Source: Streptomyces atratus (GTDB lineage Bacteria; Actinomycetota; Actinomycetes; Streptomycetales; Streptomycetaceae). From it: 64,000 nt of DNA. Position numbers and translations under genes: made by a program. Location: positions 124,001-188,000 of the forward strand of contig NZ_FPJO01000003.1 of NCBI RefSeq assembly GCF_900119365.1. Reading direction: 5' to 3'. Below, in pieces: positions 54,158-62,655 of this stretch (position 1 is the stretch's first letter; every line of letters begins with the position of its first letter). Below the pieces are notes generated by a model. The model saw nothing but the letters and a program-made list of their open reading frames with translations. It searched no databases and was not told where the DNA came from.

Positions 54158-55202
54158 GGCAACCGATGGCTGCTTCGGCGGTTATACGGAGCTGCTCGCT
54201 ACGGCAGCCACGACCGGCCGTCGCCTCACCCGTAGCGAACTCAACGCCCTGCGCGCGTTCGGTGAACAGGCTGCCGGAGGCGGGGCGACGTTGCGTCAGG
54301 TCGTCGCGATCCATCTCGAAGCGGCCCGTTCGGCGTGGCCGGGTGCCCCCGCTTCGACCGACAGCGTCCTTGCCGTCATGGCCCAGGCCATCGACGCACT
54401 GGCCGAGGGCTACGACCGGGCCCAGCACTTCGCCGTCCGGCAGCAGGAAGCCGCCCGCCGCGAATTCATCGACGACCTTCTCTACGGACGCAGCAACCTC
54501 GGCCGCCTCGCCGAACGGGCGGAACGTTTCGGCCTGCGCCTGTCCCATGCCCACGCCGTCGCCGTGGCCCAGGGCCCCGACCCCTACGCCGAGGGTGACG
54601 AAGTGCCCCGGCGGGTGGAACGCGCGGTGACCGGCCGCTTCGGCGAGCGCCAGATCCTCCTCACCACGAAGGAAGGGCGGCTGATCTGCATCGCCCCCGG
54701 TGACCAGCGCGACGTGCTCACCTACTTCGCCAAACAGGCCCACGCCGCGACCGACGGAGGCCGGACCGCGATCGGCCGCGCCCACCGCGGCGCCGGCGGC
54801 GTCGTCCACTCCTACGAGGAAGCCCTCAACACCCTCGACCTCGCCGTCCGCCTCGGCATGGACACCCCCGTCCTCAACACCGCCGATCTGCTGGTCTATC
54901 CCGTCCTGACCCGCGACCGCCAAGCGATGGCCGACCTCGTCCGCACCACCCTCGGCCCCCTCCTCCAAACACGCGGCGGCGCCCAAACCACCCTCGACAC
55001 CCTCACCACCTACTTCGACACCGGCTGCAACGCGACCGAAACAGCCCGCCGCCTCTCCCTCAGCGTCCGCGCCCTCACCTACCGACTCGAACGCATCCAC
55101 CAACTCACCCACGCCAACCCCACCGACCCCCACCACCGCTACGCCCTCCAGACAGCCGTCATCGGAGCACGCCTGCTCAACTGGCCCGAACAGAGCCTCT
55201 GA
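54144..55202 (+). CDS. PucR/CdaR-type transcriptional regulator
   Basis: 352 residues. A middle GGDEF-like region (about 150-270; IGRAHRGAGGVVHSYEEALNTLDLAVRLG) and the C-terminal PucR helix-turn-helix (about 300-345; LTTYFDTGCNATETARRLSLSVRALTYRLERIHQLT) are characteristic. The N-terminal 130 residues (GYTELLATAATTGRRLTRSEL) form a helical RsbT-co-antagonist-like segment. GTG start with AAGGAG seven bases upstream. Last gene of the nhaA operon. Its final 260 bases are extremely C-rich on the coding strand. Confidence 0.85.
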   Translation: MSNSEATDGCFGGYTELLATAATTGRRLTRSELNALRAFGEQAAGGGATLRQVVAIHLEAARSAWPGAPASTDSVLAVMAQAIDALAEGYDRAQHFAVRQQEAARREFIDDLLYGRSNLGRLAERAERFGLRLSHAHAVAVAQGPDPYAEGDEVPRRVERAVTGRFGERQILLTTKEGRLICIAPGDQRDVLTYFAKQAHAATDGGRTAIGRAHRGAGGVVHSYEEALNTLDLAVRLGMDTPVLNTADLLVYPVLTRDRQAMADLVRTTLGPLLQTRGGAQTTLDTLTTYFDTGCNATETARRLSLSVRALTYRLERIHQLTHANPTDPHHRYALQTAVIGARLLNWPEQSL

Positions 55203-55289
55203 CCCAGAACACCGTCCCCGTCACCAACACCACCCCGCTCAGGCAACAGTGCGCATCGTCGCCTCCGCAGCTTGACGGGCAGGTAGACA

Positions 55290-56051
55290 TCACGGACGAG
55301 CGGCTACCAGGAGATCAACGACGTAGATCTCCTCCACCACTTCAGCAGGGAAAGCCTCCCGCAGTCGCCTGCGCTCCTCGATAAGGAACGCACGGTTGGC
55401 GGCCTGGTCGAGGACAAGGAACGCCGAGCGACTGCTGATATTGGCGAGGTGTGTGCCGAGAGAGACCCTGCGCTGCCAGCGGATCTGTCGGCGCGTGACC
55501 CGCAATCCGCTCAGCCCCGCAAGCCGGATGGCCTCGCTGTCGTCGGGACGCACCGCGGAACGCGCGGGAACTCCGCAGTGGTGCGCGATGCGCTCGTGCT
55601 GGGCACGGATCCACGGCACATCGAAGGCGGTGGTGTTCCACCAGATTGCCAGCGCGCCACCCGAGCGCAGAACACGCAGCGCCTCAGGGACGGAACGGCT
55701 GGTATCGGTCCACTGCCATGACTGCGCGTACGTGATGAGAGTGTGCGAGGAATCGGCGAGCGGCAGGGCATTACCGTCACCCCGGACGACCGGCACATCC
55801 GGGAGCACCCGACGAAACTCGACGGCCATCGCGTCACCAGGCTCGACGGCGATCACGTCAGCACCCCGCTCACACAGGAGCCTGGTCGAAATTCCAGTGC
55901 CCGCACCGATGTCCGGGACGCGGACACCCGCCAGCGAACGGCTCAGGAACCCCTCAACGGCATCGAAAAGCGCAGGCGGATACGAAGGGCGGCTCGCCTC
56001 GTACTGAGCGGCCGCCGAGTTGAACGCATGAGCACGTGAGCCGGCATTCAT
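55290..56051 (-). CDS. Class I SAM-dependent methyltransferase
   Basis: 253 residues. Motif I is altered but readable: VRVPDIGAGTGISTRLLCERGADVIAVEPGD. The start MNAGSRAHAFNSAAAQYEASRPSYP and the middle NALPLADSSHTLITYAQSWQWTD are typical of UbiE/COQ5-like methyltransferases of unknown substrate. A GAGGAG directly abuts the ATG, which is unusually close; an earlier in-frame start cannot be excluded, but the upstream sequence is not protein-like. It stands alone between the PucR regulator and the MerR gene. Confidence 0.85.
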   Translation of the reverse strand: MNAGSRAHAFNSAAAQYEASRPSYPPALFDAVEGFLSRSLAGVRVPDIGAGTGISTRLLCERGADVIAVEPGDAMAVEFRRVLPDVPVVRGDGNALPLADSSHTLITYAQSWQWTDTSRSVPEALRVLRSGGALAIWWNTTAFDVPWIRAQHERIAHHCGVPARSAVRPDDSEAIRLAGLSGLRVTRRQIRWQRRVSLGTHLANISSRSAFLVLDQAANRAFLIEERRRLREAFPAEVVEEIYVVDLLVAARP

Positions 56052-56289
56052 CTCCTCATCATCGTCCCCTGACCCGGCGCCGGACACCCAGTACTCATGC
56101 CGGTGATCGTTTCCGGTCACAGCACAGATCCGTTCACAGTCGCGCTCGGTGTGCATGATGACCCCGCGCACGTCGCCTCCACGCCAGGCACTCCTTGCGC
56201 TGCCATACGGCGGTTCCCCACGCCCGGAAAGCGCCGCCGGCACCCCGCCCCAGCGATCACGAACCTGTAGGAGGGAACCGGAGGGCCGG

Positions 56290-56703
56290 TCAGTGACGGG
56301 CAGCAGGAGCAGCGTGGTCCAGGCGGGTGCGGAGAGTGGTGGCGAAGTCCTCGGCTCGGGCCAGCTGGACCCGCAGATCCTCGATCTTCTGGGCGGCGGC
56401 CTGCTCGTATCCCCGTACATGCGCCAGGAGTTGCTCCCGCTCCCCGGCGGGCAGCTCCTCATCGGAGTCGAGACGGTCGGTGGCCGCCAGAAGGTCGCGC
56501 ATTTCATCCAGGGTGAAGCCGAGCGGCTTCATCCGGCGGATGACCATGAGGCGGGCGACGTCGGCCTCGGTGTAGAGCCGGAACCCGCCCTGGGAGCGGG
56601 CGGAGGGGATGACCAGACCGGTCTCCTCGTAGTGTCGGATGGTGCGCAGGGACAGCTCGGTCCGCGCGGCGACCTCACCGATCTGCATGTGCTCGCTGCT
56701 CAC
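56290..56703 (-). CDS. MerR family regulator
   Basis: 137 residues. MerR winged helix (HMQIGEVAARTELSLRTIRHYEETG ... GGFRLYTEADVARLMVIRRMKP) plus coiled coil (ARAEDFATTLRTRLDH). No metal-binding cysteines, so the effector is unlikely to be a thiophilic metal. Divergent from a SulP transporter with a perfect 24-bp palindrome between them. Close paralogue of the protein at 28910-29380. Confidence 0.9.
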   Translation of the reverse strand: MSSEHMQIGEVAARTELSLRTIRHYEETGLVIPSARSQGGFRLYTEADVARLMVIRRMKPLGFTLDEMRDLLAATDRLDSDEELPAGEREQLLAHVRGYEQAAAQKIEDLRVQLARAEDFATTLRTRLDHAAPAARH

Positions 56704-56753
56704 GCGGCGCCCTTCCTCTTCTGTCGCCGAGGCCCCAGGCGGCCGACGCCAAT

Positions 56754-56777
56754 CTCTACCCTAACGTTAGGGTAGAG
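56754..56777. promoter_or_regulatory. Perfect 24-bp MerR palindrome
   Basis: CTCTACCCTAAC followed by its exact reverse complement, with no spacer. It starts 51 bases before the MerR ATG and faces the SulP gene. MerR proteins bind such dyads between the -35 and -10 of stretched promoters. The long leader (56778-57062) to the transporter start holds short open frames but no recognisable RNA switch. Confidence 0.75.
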
Positions 56778-57062
56778 TGTGTGATCGTGGAGGTCGGCTC
56801 CGTGCCGTCCCCCGTTCCCATGGTGCGGGATCGCTCCCGTGACCGTCAGCCGTGCCGGGGCCGACGATGCCCCCGGCGAAGACCGACGCCTGCAGGAGAG
56901 AGCGTGCGCATACCCGTGATGCCCGGCGCCGACGCCTGCCCGCCGTGATCCTTCGCCCCTGAGCAGCGCCCGTGCCTGCCGCCCCCTGACTTCAGTCCGC
57001 CGTACGCGGGCTTCGCGGATGGCCGCCCCGGCCCTCCTGCGCCTTCTTGCACGCCCGGGGTG

Positions 57063-58604
57063 ATGCCAGGTGTGCCCGAGCACGACAGGTACTTGCTCTT
57101 GTCTACGTCCGCACCGTCCCCGGCCGCGCGACTGCGCGGCCTGCGCCCCGACTGGCTGAACAACCCGAAGGTCTGGCGCACCGAGGTCCTCGCCGGCCTC
57201 GTCGTCGCTCTCGCGTTGATTCCCGAGGCGATCTCGTTCTCCATCATTGCCGGAGTCGACCCGGCGATCGGCCTGTTCGCCTCCTTCACGATGGCCGTGA
57301 CCATCTCGGTCGTCGGCGGACGCCGCGCAATGATCTCGGCTGCGACCGGCGCTGTCGCGCTCGTGATCGCTCCGCTGAACCGTGAGCACGGCTTCGGGTA
57401 TCTCGTCGCCGCTGTGATCCTGGCCGGCGCCTTCCAGATCGTCCTCGGCGCGCTCGGCGTGGCGAAGCTGATGCGGTTCGTGCCGCGCAGCGTGATGGTC
57501 GGCTTCGTCAACTCCCTCGCGATCCTCATCTTCATCGCCCAGATGCCGGAGATGCACGATGTGCCCTGGCCCGTCTACCCGCTCATCGTGGCGGGGCTCG
57601 CGCTCATGGTGTTCTTCCCGAAGGTCACCAAGGTGATCCCGGCCCCGCTCGTGTCGATCGTCGTCCTCACGGTCGTCACGGTCGCCGCCGGGATCGCGGT
57701 GCCGACCGTGGGCGACAAGGGCGACCTGCCGTCCTCCCTGCCCGTCCCCGGCCTGCCCGATGTGCCGTTCACCCCGGACACCCTGACCACCGTCGCCCCC
57801 TATGCGCTCGCGATGGCGCTGGTCGGCCTGATGGAGTCGCTGATGACGGCGAAGCTGGTCGACGACATCACCGACACCCGCTCCTCCAAGACCCGTGAGT
57901 CCATCGGCCAGGGCATCGCCAACATCGTCACCGGCTTCTTCGGCGGCATGGGCGGCTGCGCGATGATCGGCCAGACCATGATCAACGTGAAGGTGTCCGG
58001 CGCCCGCACCCGCCTCTCCACCTTCCTCGCGGGCGCGTTCCTGATGGTGCTGTGCATCGCGTTCGGCCCGGTCGTCTCCGACATTCCCATGGCAGCGCTG
58101 GTCGCCGTCATGGTGATGGTGTCGTTCGCGACCTTCGACTGGCACTCCATCGCCCCGAAGACCCTCAAGCGGATGCCTGCCGGCGAGATCGCCGTCATGG
58201 TCATCACCGTCGCCTGCGTGGTCGCCACCTCCAACCTCGCCATCGGTGTCGTCGTCGGCTCCGTCACCGCCATGGTGATCTTCGCCAAGCGCGTCGCCCA
58301 CCTCGCAGAAGTCACCGCGGTCACCGACCCCGACAACACCACCGTGGTCTACTCCGTGACCGGTGAACTGTTCTTCGCCTCCTCCAACGACCTCGTCGGC
58401 CAGTTCAACTACGCCACCGACCCCGACAAGGTCGTCATCGACCTGACCGCCGCCCACATCTGGGACGCCTCCTCCGTCGCCGCCCTCGACGCCATCGAGA
58501 CCAAGTACAAGCAGCGCGGCAAGAGTGTCGAGATCACCGGCCTCAACAAGCCGAGCGCCCGGATCCACGAAAGGCTCAGCGGCGAACTCACCGGCAGCCA
58601 CTAG
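57063..58604 (+). CDS. SulP-family anion transporter with STAS domain
   Basis: 513 residues. About eleven membrane helices (residues 35-400) begin with EVLAGLVVALALIPEAISFSIIAG, the SulP signature, followed by a cytoplasmic STAS domain (about 415-510, VYSVTGELFFASSNDLVGQF ... HIWDASSVAALDAIE). SulP members carry sulfate, bicarbonate or dicarboxylates, some with Na+. The presence of a sodium antiporter operon nearby makes a Na+-coupled bicarbonate role worth considering, but the sequence does not decide it. A GTG one codon earlier could also start it. Probably controlled by the divergent MerR. Confidence 0.9.
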   Translation: MPGVPEHDRYLLLSTSAPSPAARLRGLRPDWLNNPKVWRTEVLAGLVVALALIPEAISFSIIAGVDPAIGLFASFTMAVTISVVGGRRAMISAATGAVALVIAPLNREHGFGYLVAAVILAGAFQIVLGALGVAKLMRFVPRSVMVGFVNSLAILIFIAQMPEMHDVPWPVYPLIVAGLALMVFFPKVTKVIPAPLVSIVVLTVVTVAAGIAVPTVGDKGDLPSSLPVPGLPDVPFTPDTLTTVAPYALAMALVGLMESLMTAKLVDDITDTRSSKTRESIGQGIANIVTGFFGGMGGCAMIGQTMINVKVSGARTRLSTFLAGAFLMVLCIAFGPVVSDIPMAALVAVMVMVSFATFDWHSIAPKTLKRMPAGEIAVMVITVACVVATSNLAIGVVVGSVTAMVIFAKRVAHLAEVTAVTDPDNTTVVYSVTGELFFASSNDLVGQFNYATDPDKVVIDLTAAHIWDASSVAALDAIETKYKQRGKSVEITGLNKPSARIHERLSGELTGSH

Positions 58605-59133
58605 GTGCACGGATGGCAGGTGCAACTGTGCAGGGGAAGCCCTTGAGGACTGCCGGGCCGTGCGCCAGCCACCGCCGTGGGGGATGCTGCCGAGCTTTTC
58701 GACGCCGACGTGCACCAGCTCAGCGCGGCTGCGCTCAATACGGCATATCGGCTCACCGTCGGCCGGCCAAGCCGGTTCGGCCGTGGCAGATCAGCACGCG
58801 GTGAACGGCGGAGGCGGGGCGGCCCGGGATCGGGTTGGCCGGGCCGGGCTTGCGGGCCTGCCGCACATCGCATTCTTCCGTTTTGAGCACTGCTCGGTGC
58901 GAGGCCGAGCACGGTTCGCCCGAGCGGTCTCACAGGCCGGGATCTCCAAGCGCCCGTTCAGCATGACCGAGTGCCACCGCGGGACATCGTCGTGCTCGCC
59001 CTGCACGAGGGCAAGGAGCGCGGCGGGTCCGAGTTCGCGCGGCTGGTCGCGACCGCCGGCCTGCAGCGCACGCCCCGGCATACTGCTCTGGCCGTCGGCA
59101 TGTTGATCGCCGGAGCTGACGCTGATGAGCGGC
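58605..59133. other. Gene-poor stretch with a possible methyltransferase remnant
   Basis: No intact gene. Around 58971-59150 on the plus strand a frame reads DIVVLALHEGKERGGSEFARLVATAGLQRTP, which resembles the C-terminal D.-.LV-..GKERT..EF..LL..AG pattern of O-methyltransferases and so may be a decayed end of one. The remainder is GC-rich and featureless. Confidence 0.35.
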
Positions 59134-60423
59134 TCAGGTTTCATCGGCGATGCGGGGTGTGCGGACGAACACCGTAGCCAGCGCCACCGCGAGGGGGAAC
59201 ACGGTGAGTACCAGCAGGACTGGGCGGTAGGAGCTGGCCAGGCCCCTGCCGTAGGCGAGGGCCAATGGACCGAACGCAGAAGCACCGACCGTCACGGAAT
59301 GCACGACCCCGCGGATGGCCCCGAGATGCCTCACTCCGAAGCACCGGGGAAACACCACGGCCTCCAGTGTCCGGACGCCATGGCCAACCGCGCCGAGGGC
59401 GAGGCTGTAGCCCAGCACCGAGATGCCAGGTTGCACCCATCCCGCACCTGCAGTCAGGGCGGCGAGGATGAGCATGACCGAGATGATGAGGAAGCGGTCG
59501 GAGACCCGGTCGGCGAGCCACCCGAGTGCCAGGGTGGCCGCGAGGCCGGCCACCATCTGGGGCAGGAAGGTGGCTGCGGCCTCGGTGGCACTGAGGCCAC
59601 GCTCACCGAGCAGGGACACCTGCTGGAAGTTGAGGCCGGTACCGATAAGGCTGCAGACTCCCACCCCCAGCGCAACCACCCAGAACACACCGGTATGCAG
59701 CGCTTGGCGCAGGGTCAGATCAGTGAGCTCCGCCTCATCCGCCTTTGCTTCAACTTCCTCCCCCGCCGGAGCGGCGCCTTCGGCTTCGGACGAGTTGGTG
59801 CCGCTCTGGGGGCGAGGGGGCAGGAACAGGGCTGCGGGAACAACGAGCAACAACACGGCGAGCCCTTCCAGCACCAGGGCCGTACGCCAGCCCTGGTACT
59901 GGATCATTCGCTCCAGGGCCAGAGGTGTGAGCGAGATGATCGCTGTGCCGACGGCCGAAGTGAGGCCCATGGCCAGTCCGCGGCGACGCTCGATGTAGAT
60001 GGCCACGGCCGTGGTCGCGACGAGGCTGAGTGCCCCTTGCCCGCCTACGCGCATGCCGATGAATGCCATTGTGAGGCTGGGGACGCCCGCGATGAGGCTC
60101 GAAGCGATGAGGACTCCGCCGAAGCACAAGGCGACGCCGGCCATCAGGGCACGCGGGCCGAAGCGGTCGATGAGCCTGCCGAGGAACGGCATGACGAAGG
60201 CGCCAGAGACAGACCCGATGAGGTAGGCGGTGGAGACAGCCGAGCGGCTCACACCGAGATCCTGGATGAGCGGGTCGACGAAGGCCGAGACGGCCGTGGT
60301 CTGTCCGGGGGCAGTCAGGCCGAACGCGATGGAAGTGATGGTGACGATGCGCACCATGGACGAGCGGTCCGGCTGCGAGGCGCTTAACGCCGGTGCGGTG
60401 GGGGAGGAAGAGCCGAGAGTCAA
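59134..60423 (-). CDS. MFS transporter (oxalate/formate-antiporter-like)
   Basis: 429 residues, twelve helices with a long charged central loop (about 210-240, NSSEAEGAAPAGEEVEAKADEAE). FGLTAPGQTTAVSAFVDPLIQDLG in helix 1 and GRLIDRFGPRALMAG in loop 2-3 place it with the OFA/monocarboxylate-type transporters. Substrate unknown. The best start is a TTG at 60423 with AAGGA nine bases upstream; ATG 60357 would cut off the leading 22 residues and is the alternative. Confidence 0.8.
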   Translation of the reverse strand: MTLGSSSPTAPALSASQPDRSSMVRIVTITSIAFGLTAPGQTTAVSAFVDPLIQDLGVSRSAVSTAYLIGSVSGAFVMPFLGRLIDRFGPRALMAGVALCFGGVLIASSLIAGVPSLTMAFIGMRVGGQGALSLVATTAVAIYIERRRGLAMGLTSAVGTAIISLTPLALERMIQYQGWRTALVLEGLAVLLLVVPAALFLPPRPQSGTNSSEAEGAAPAGEEVEAKADEAELTDLTLRQALHTGVFWVVALGVGVCSLIGTGLNFQQVSLLGERGLSATEAAATFLPQMVAGLAATLALGWLADRVSDRFLIISVMLILAALTAGAGWVQPGISVLGYSLALGAVGHGVRTLEAVVFPRCFGVRHLGAIRGVVHSVTVGASAFGPLALAYGRGLASSYRPVLLVLTVFPLAVALATVFVRTPRIADET

Positions 60424-60982
60424 GACGATGAGTCCTTCGTGATGGTGAACGTCAGCAGCCTTGTTGTCGGTGTACTCGCCAAAGTGGCTCTGGCAAGATT
60501 TTCGTAGCCGGAGATCATCCCGGTGTACGCCGACACTTGTGCCCGGGTGGCCGCGAGGGCAGCCCTTCACCCGGCAGAGACAAGCTGCCCCTGGCGAGTA
60601 CGAGGAAGGGGGTGGCCCTGGCGATCAGGCCACAGTGTCCGCCGACACGTCAGGATCGAGGCATACCGGACTCTCCGTTTCGATCACGATGACCGACCAG
60701 TCCGTGTAATCGGCACCACCCTATTCATTTCAGGACCTTTGCAGGCCTCCTCGGAAACCCGTGGCTGATTCCCTGCGGGTCGCGGTCGCTTCGCCCGGCC
60801 TGAAAGACGTTCCCTGCTTTTCACCCACCGTGCATCCAGTGCACTTCGGCGTAATCTGAGATTGCGATGCGCCTGTGACGCAGTGGCCCCTTGAGTCAAC
60901 TGCATTCGAGCTCAACGTATCCGCGAAATTTGTGGGCCGTCAAGAGCTTTACGATCTCATATAAATGACGGCTGGGTGATAT
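60424..60982. other. Intergenic region between MFS and MarR genes
   Basis: 559 bases without a recognisable gene. From about 60840 the sequence becomes AT-richer toward the 3' end of the MarR gene. No strong hairpin or repeat noticed. Confidence 0.4.
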
Positions 60983-61453
60983 TCAAGATTTCTTCGCGTC
61001 AAACTGTTCGGCTGTCAAATACTTGAGAAGCCAGGCCAGTTGGCGTTGCTCCGCTCGGTTCGAGTGAGCGAAAAACTCCTCCTCCAATGCCCCCTGGCCG
61101 GTGATCGCCTGTTCCAGCTGTGCCCGCCCGAGTGCCGTCAGACCGACCGTGACCAGGCGCCGGTCGTGCTCGGCGGGGGTGCGGTATACAAGGCCTTTCA
61201 CCTCAAGCGTGTTCACAACCCTGGAGATGGCGGCCTGGGACGCGTCGGACAGGCGGGCGATCTCGCGCACTTCCAGGTCGTCGGTGGCCCAAAGTATGTT
61301 CAGCACACGGAACCCCGCCCAGCTCCAGCCAAACTGCCGGTGATGGGCATCGAGCTTCCGCGACAGGCAAGCGAAGACCGGCGATTGCCGCGAGTATCGG
61401 CTTTCGCCGGGCCCTGCCTCCTGCCTGCGGCTGGCGGATTGCTTCAGGCCCAT
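60983..61453 (-). CDS. MarR family transcriptional regulator
   Basis: 156 residues. The winged helix (about 45-115) reads FGWSWAGFRVLNILWATDDLEVREIARLSDASQAAISRVVNTLEVKGLVYR, then the wing RRLVTVGLTALGRAQL. The C-terminal helix is rich in Glu/Gln (EQRQLAWLLKYLTAEQF). Start ATG 61453 overlaps the upstream hypothetical gene by ten bases, suggesting one transcript. Target unknown; the MFS gene downstream on the same strand is the nearest candidate. Confidence 0.88.
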   Translation of the reverse strand: MGLKQSASRRQEAGPGESRYSRQSPVFACLSRKLDAHHRQFGWSWAGFRVLNILWATDDLEVREIARLSDASQAAISRVVNTLEVKGLVYRTPAEHDRRLVTVGLTALGRAQLEQAITGQGALEEEFFAHSNRAEQRQLAWLLKYLTAEQFDAKKS

Positions 61454-61899
61454 TCGACAGTCAGGGGCCCGTCGGGCAGCCAGCCGTCCCAGTAGCCCTC
61501 GACAATGTCCGCGAGTTCCGTTGGGTGGGTGGGTCTGTGCGATTGGCGCACCTGCCCAAGGTTCCACCATCGCACCTGCAATTGGGCTGGTTCGGACCTC
61601 GGCCGCAGCGGGTGTGTGACGGTGGCCATCAGCAGTCGCCGTTCGGTGCGGCGGCCGCGGTCAGCACCCGGCGGTGTGGCCCACGCGTGTCCGATGACCG
61701 GGACAGCCTCCCAGGACGTCAGGCCCCACCAGGTGCCCGCCGCCTGTGTCGCAGCCTGGTGATAGCTCTGCCGTGTGCCGCAGACGATATGAGGGGGAGT
61801 CAGGGCGTCAGCGGCGTCGCGCAGCAAGACACGGTGACGACGGTGGTCCAGCAGCAGAAGGTGTGCGATGCGGGTCAGGCGCGGGGAAGGGAGAGGCAT
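61444..61899 (-). CDS. Hypothetical protein, weakly Nudix-like
   Basis: 151 residues, coding-like composition, overlapping the MarR start. LTRIAHLLLLDHRRHRVLLRDA at the N-terminus and LQVRWWNLGQVRQS, IVEGYWDGWLPDGPLTVEW at the C-terminus have the rhythm of Nudix-fold proteins, but the catalytic Nudix box (GX5EX7REUXEEXGU) is absent. It could be an inactive Nudix-fold sensor; I do not recognise it. An alternative start lies eight codons upstream. Confidence 0.5.
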   Translation of the reverse strand: MPLPSPRLTRIAHLLLLDHRRHRVLLRDAADALTPPHIVCGTRQSYHQAATQAAGTWWGLTSWEAVPVIGHAWATPPGADRGRRTERRLLMATVTHPLRPRSEPAQLQVRWWNLGQVRQSHRPTHPTELADIVEGYWDGWLPDGPLTVEWA

Positions 61900-61905
61900 G
61901 CTTCT

Positions 61906-62139
61906 AAGATCACAGCCTGCCATTCCAATGGCACCCGGTGTGGCCCGTACGGGTATCCCGCGCCCAGTACCGCCTGTGCCCTGTGCGGCGGCACCTCCGC
62001 GCGGGTCAGCGCGGCCCCGCCGCCCGGCGGTGGGGGTCTCCTGGTGGGACGTCGCCGGTTCTTGAGTCCGGACATCCAGGAGCGGATGTTGACCGAGCGG
62101 GGAGCGCTTGCCTTGGGCCGGACCCGCGCGTGGGAATGA
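61906..62139 (+). CDS. Possible small zinc-ribbon-like protein
   Basis: About 75 codons divergent from the hypothetical gene contain CHSNGTRCGPYGYPAPSTACALCGGTSARVS: two Cys pairs spaced as in a zinc ribbon. A Gly/Pro-rich linker and FLSPDIQERMLTERGALALG follow. There is no good start codon or ribosome-binding site, so it is doubtful; it may also be the end of a longer, broken gene. Confidence 0.3.
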   Translation, partial: KITACHSNGTRCGPYGYPAPSTACALCGGTSARVSAAPPPGGGGLLVGRRRFLSPDIQERMLTERGALALGRTRAWE

Positions 62140-62178
62140 GGCGGGCCAGGGCGGTCGGCCTGTTTCTCGGTGGCGGTC

Positions 62179-62655
62179 TCAGCCCGCTTCTGGGCCCGAG
62201 GCGGCGCTGAGGCGGAAGAGCACGTGGCGGGCCTTGCGGTGGATTTCTTCCAGCAGGCCCTGGCCGACCATGTCGCGCAGGGCCTGGCGGACGTCCCGGC
62301 GTGAGGGGGCTCCGCCGATGGCCACGCGGACGTCTTCGGCCGACCACAGCCTCTGGGGGGCTTGGCCCATGAGGCCGAGGATCGCCCCGGTGTCCAACTG
62401 CTGTTCGGACGAGGCTGGTTGCGCGGACGCGGTGGTGCCGGGCAGGACGACTGCCAGGTCCGGCGGGTTGGCGACGAGTTCGTCCCACAGTTGCCCCAGT
62501 CGCGGGATGTCGGCCACGGTGTCGCGCATGCGTTCGTACATGCGAGCCTCAGCCGCCGCCTCGCCGGCGCGGCGGTCGAACTCTGCGCGCAGGGCCTGTG
62601 CGTCGGCCGGGGTCTTCACATCGCACCAGGACCGAAGAGTTTCCACGATCGGCAC
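62179..62655 (-). CDS. Hypothetical protein with C-terminal winged helix
   Basis: 158 residues from a GTG. The N-terminal half is helical and charged (ADAQALRAEFDRRAGEAAAEARMYERMRDTVADIPRLGQLWDEL). The C-terminal 70 residues (DTGAILGLMGQAPQRLWSAEDVRVAIGGAPSRRDVRQALRDMVGQGLLEEIHRKARHVLFRL) look like a winged helix with two-stranded wing. Probably a small DNA-binding protein; no named family recognised. The weak GTG start could lie further upstream. Confidence 0.55.
   Translation of the reverse strand: MPIVETLRSWCDVKTPADAQALRAEFDRRAGEAAAEARMYERMRDTVADIPRLGQLWDELVANPPDLAVVLPGTTASAQPASSEQQLDTGAILGLMGQAPQRLWSAEDVRVAIGGAPSRRDVRQALRDMVGQGLLEEIHRKARHVLFRLSAASGPEAG

Noticed and set aside
56778..57062. 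SulP leader as a riboswitch or leader-peptide gene
   Set aside because: No conserved switch core recognised, and the short open frames have no consistent ribosome-binding sites or amino-acid runs.
58605..59133. Transposase-like or helix-turn-helix protein behind the SulP gene
   Set aside because: Frames here are short, lack start signals, and the only protein-like passage resembles a methyltransferase end rather than a DNA-binding protein.
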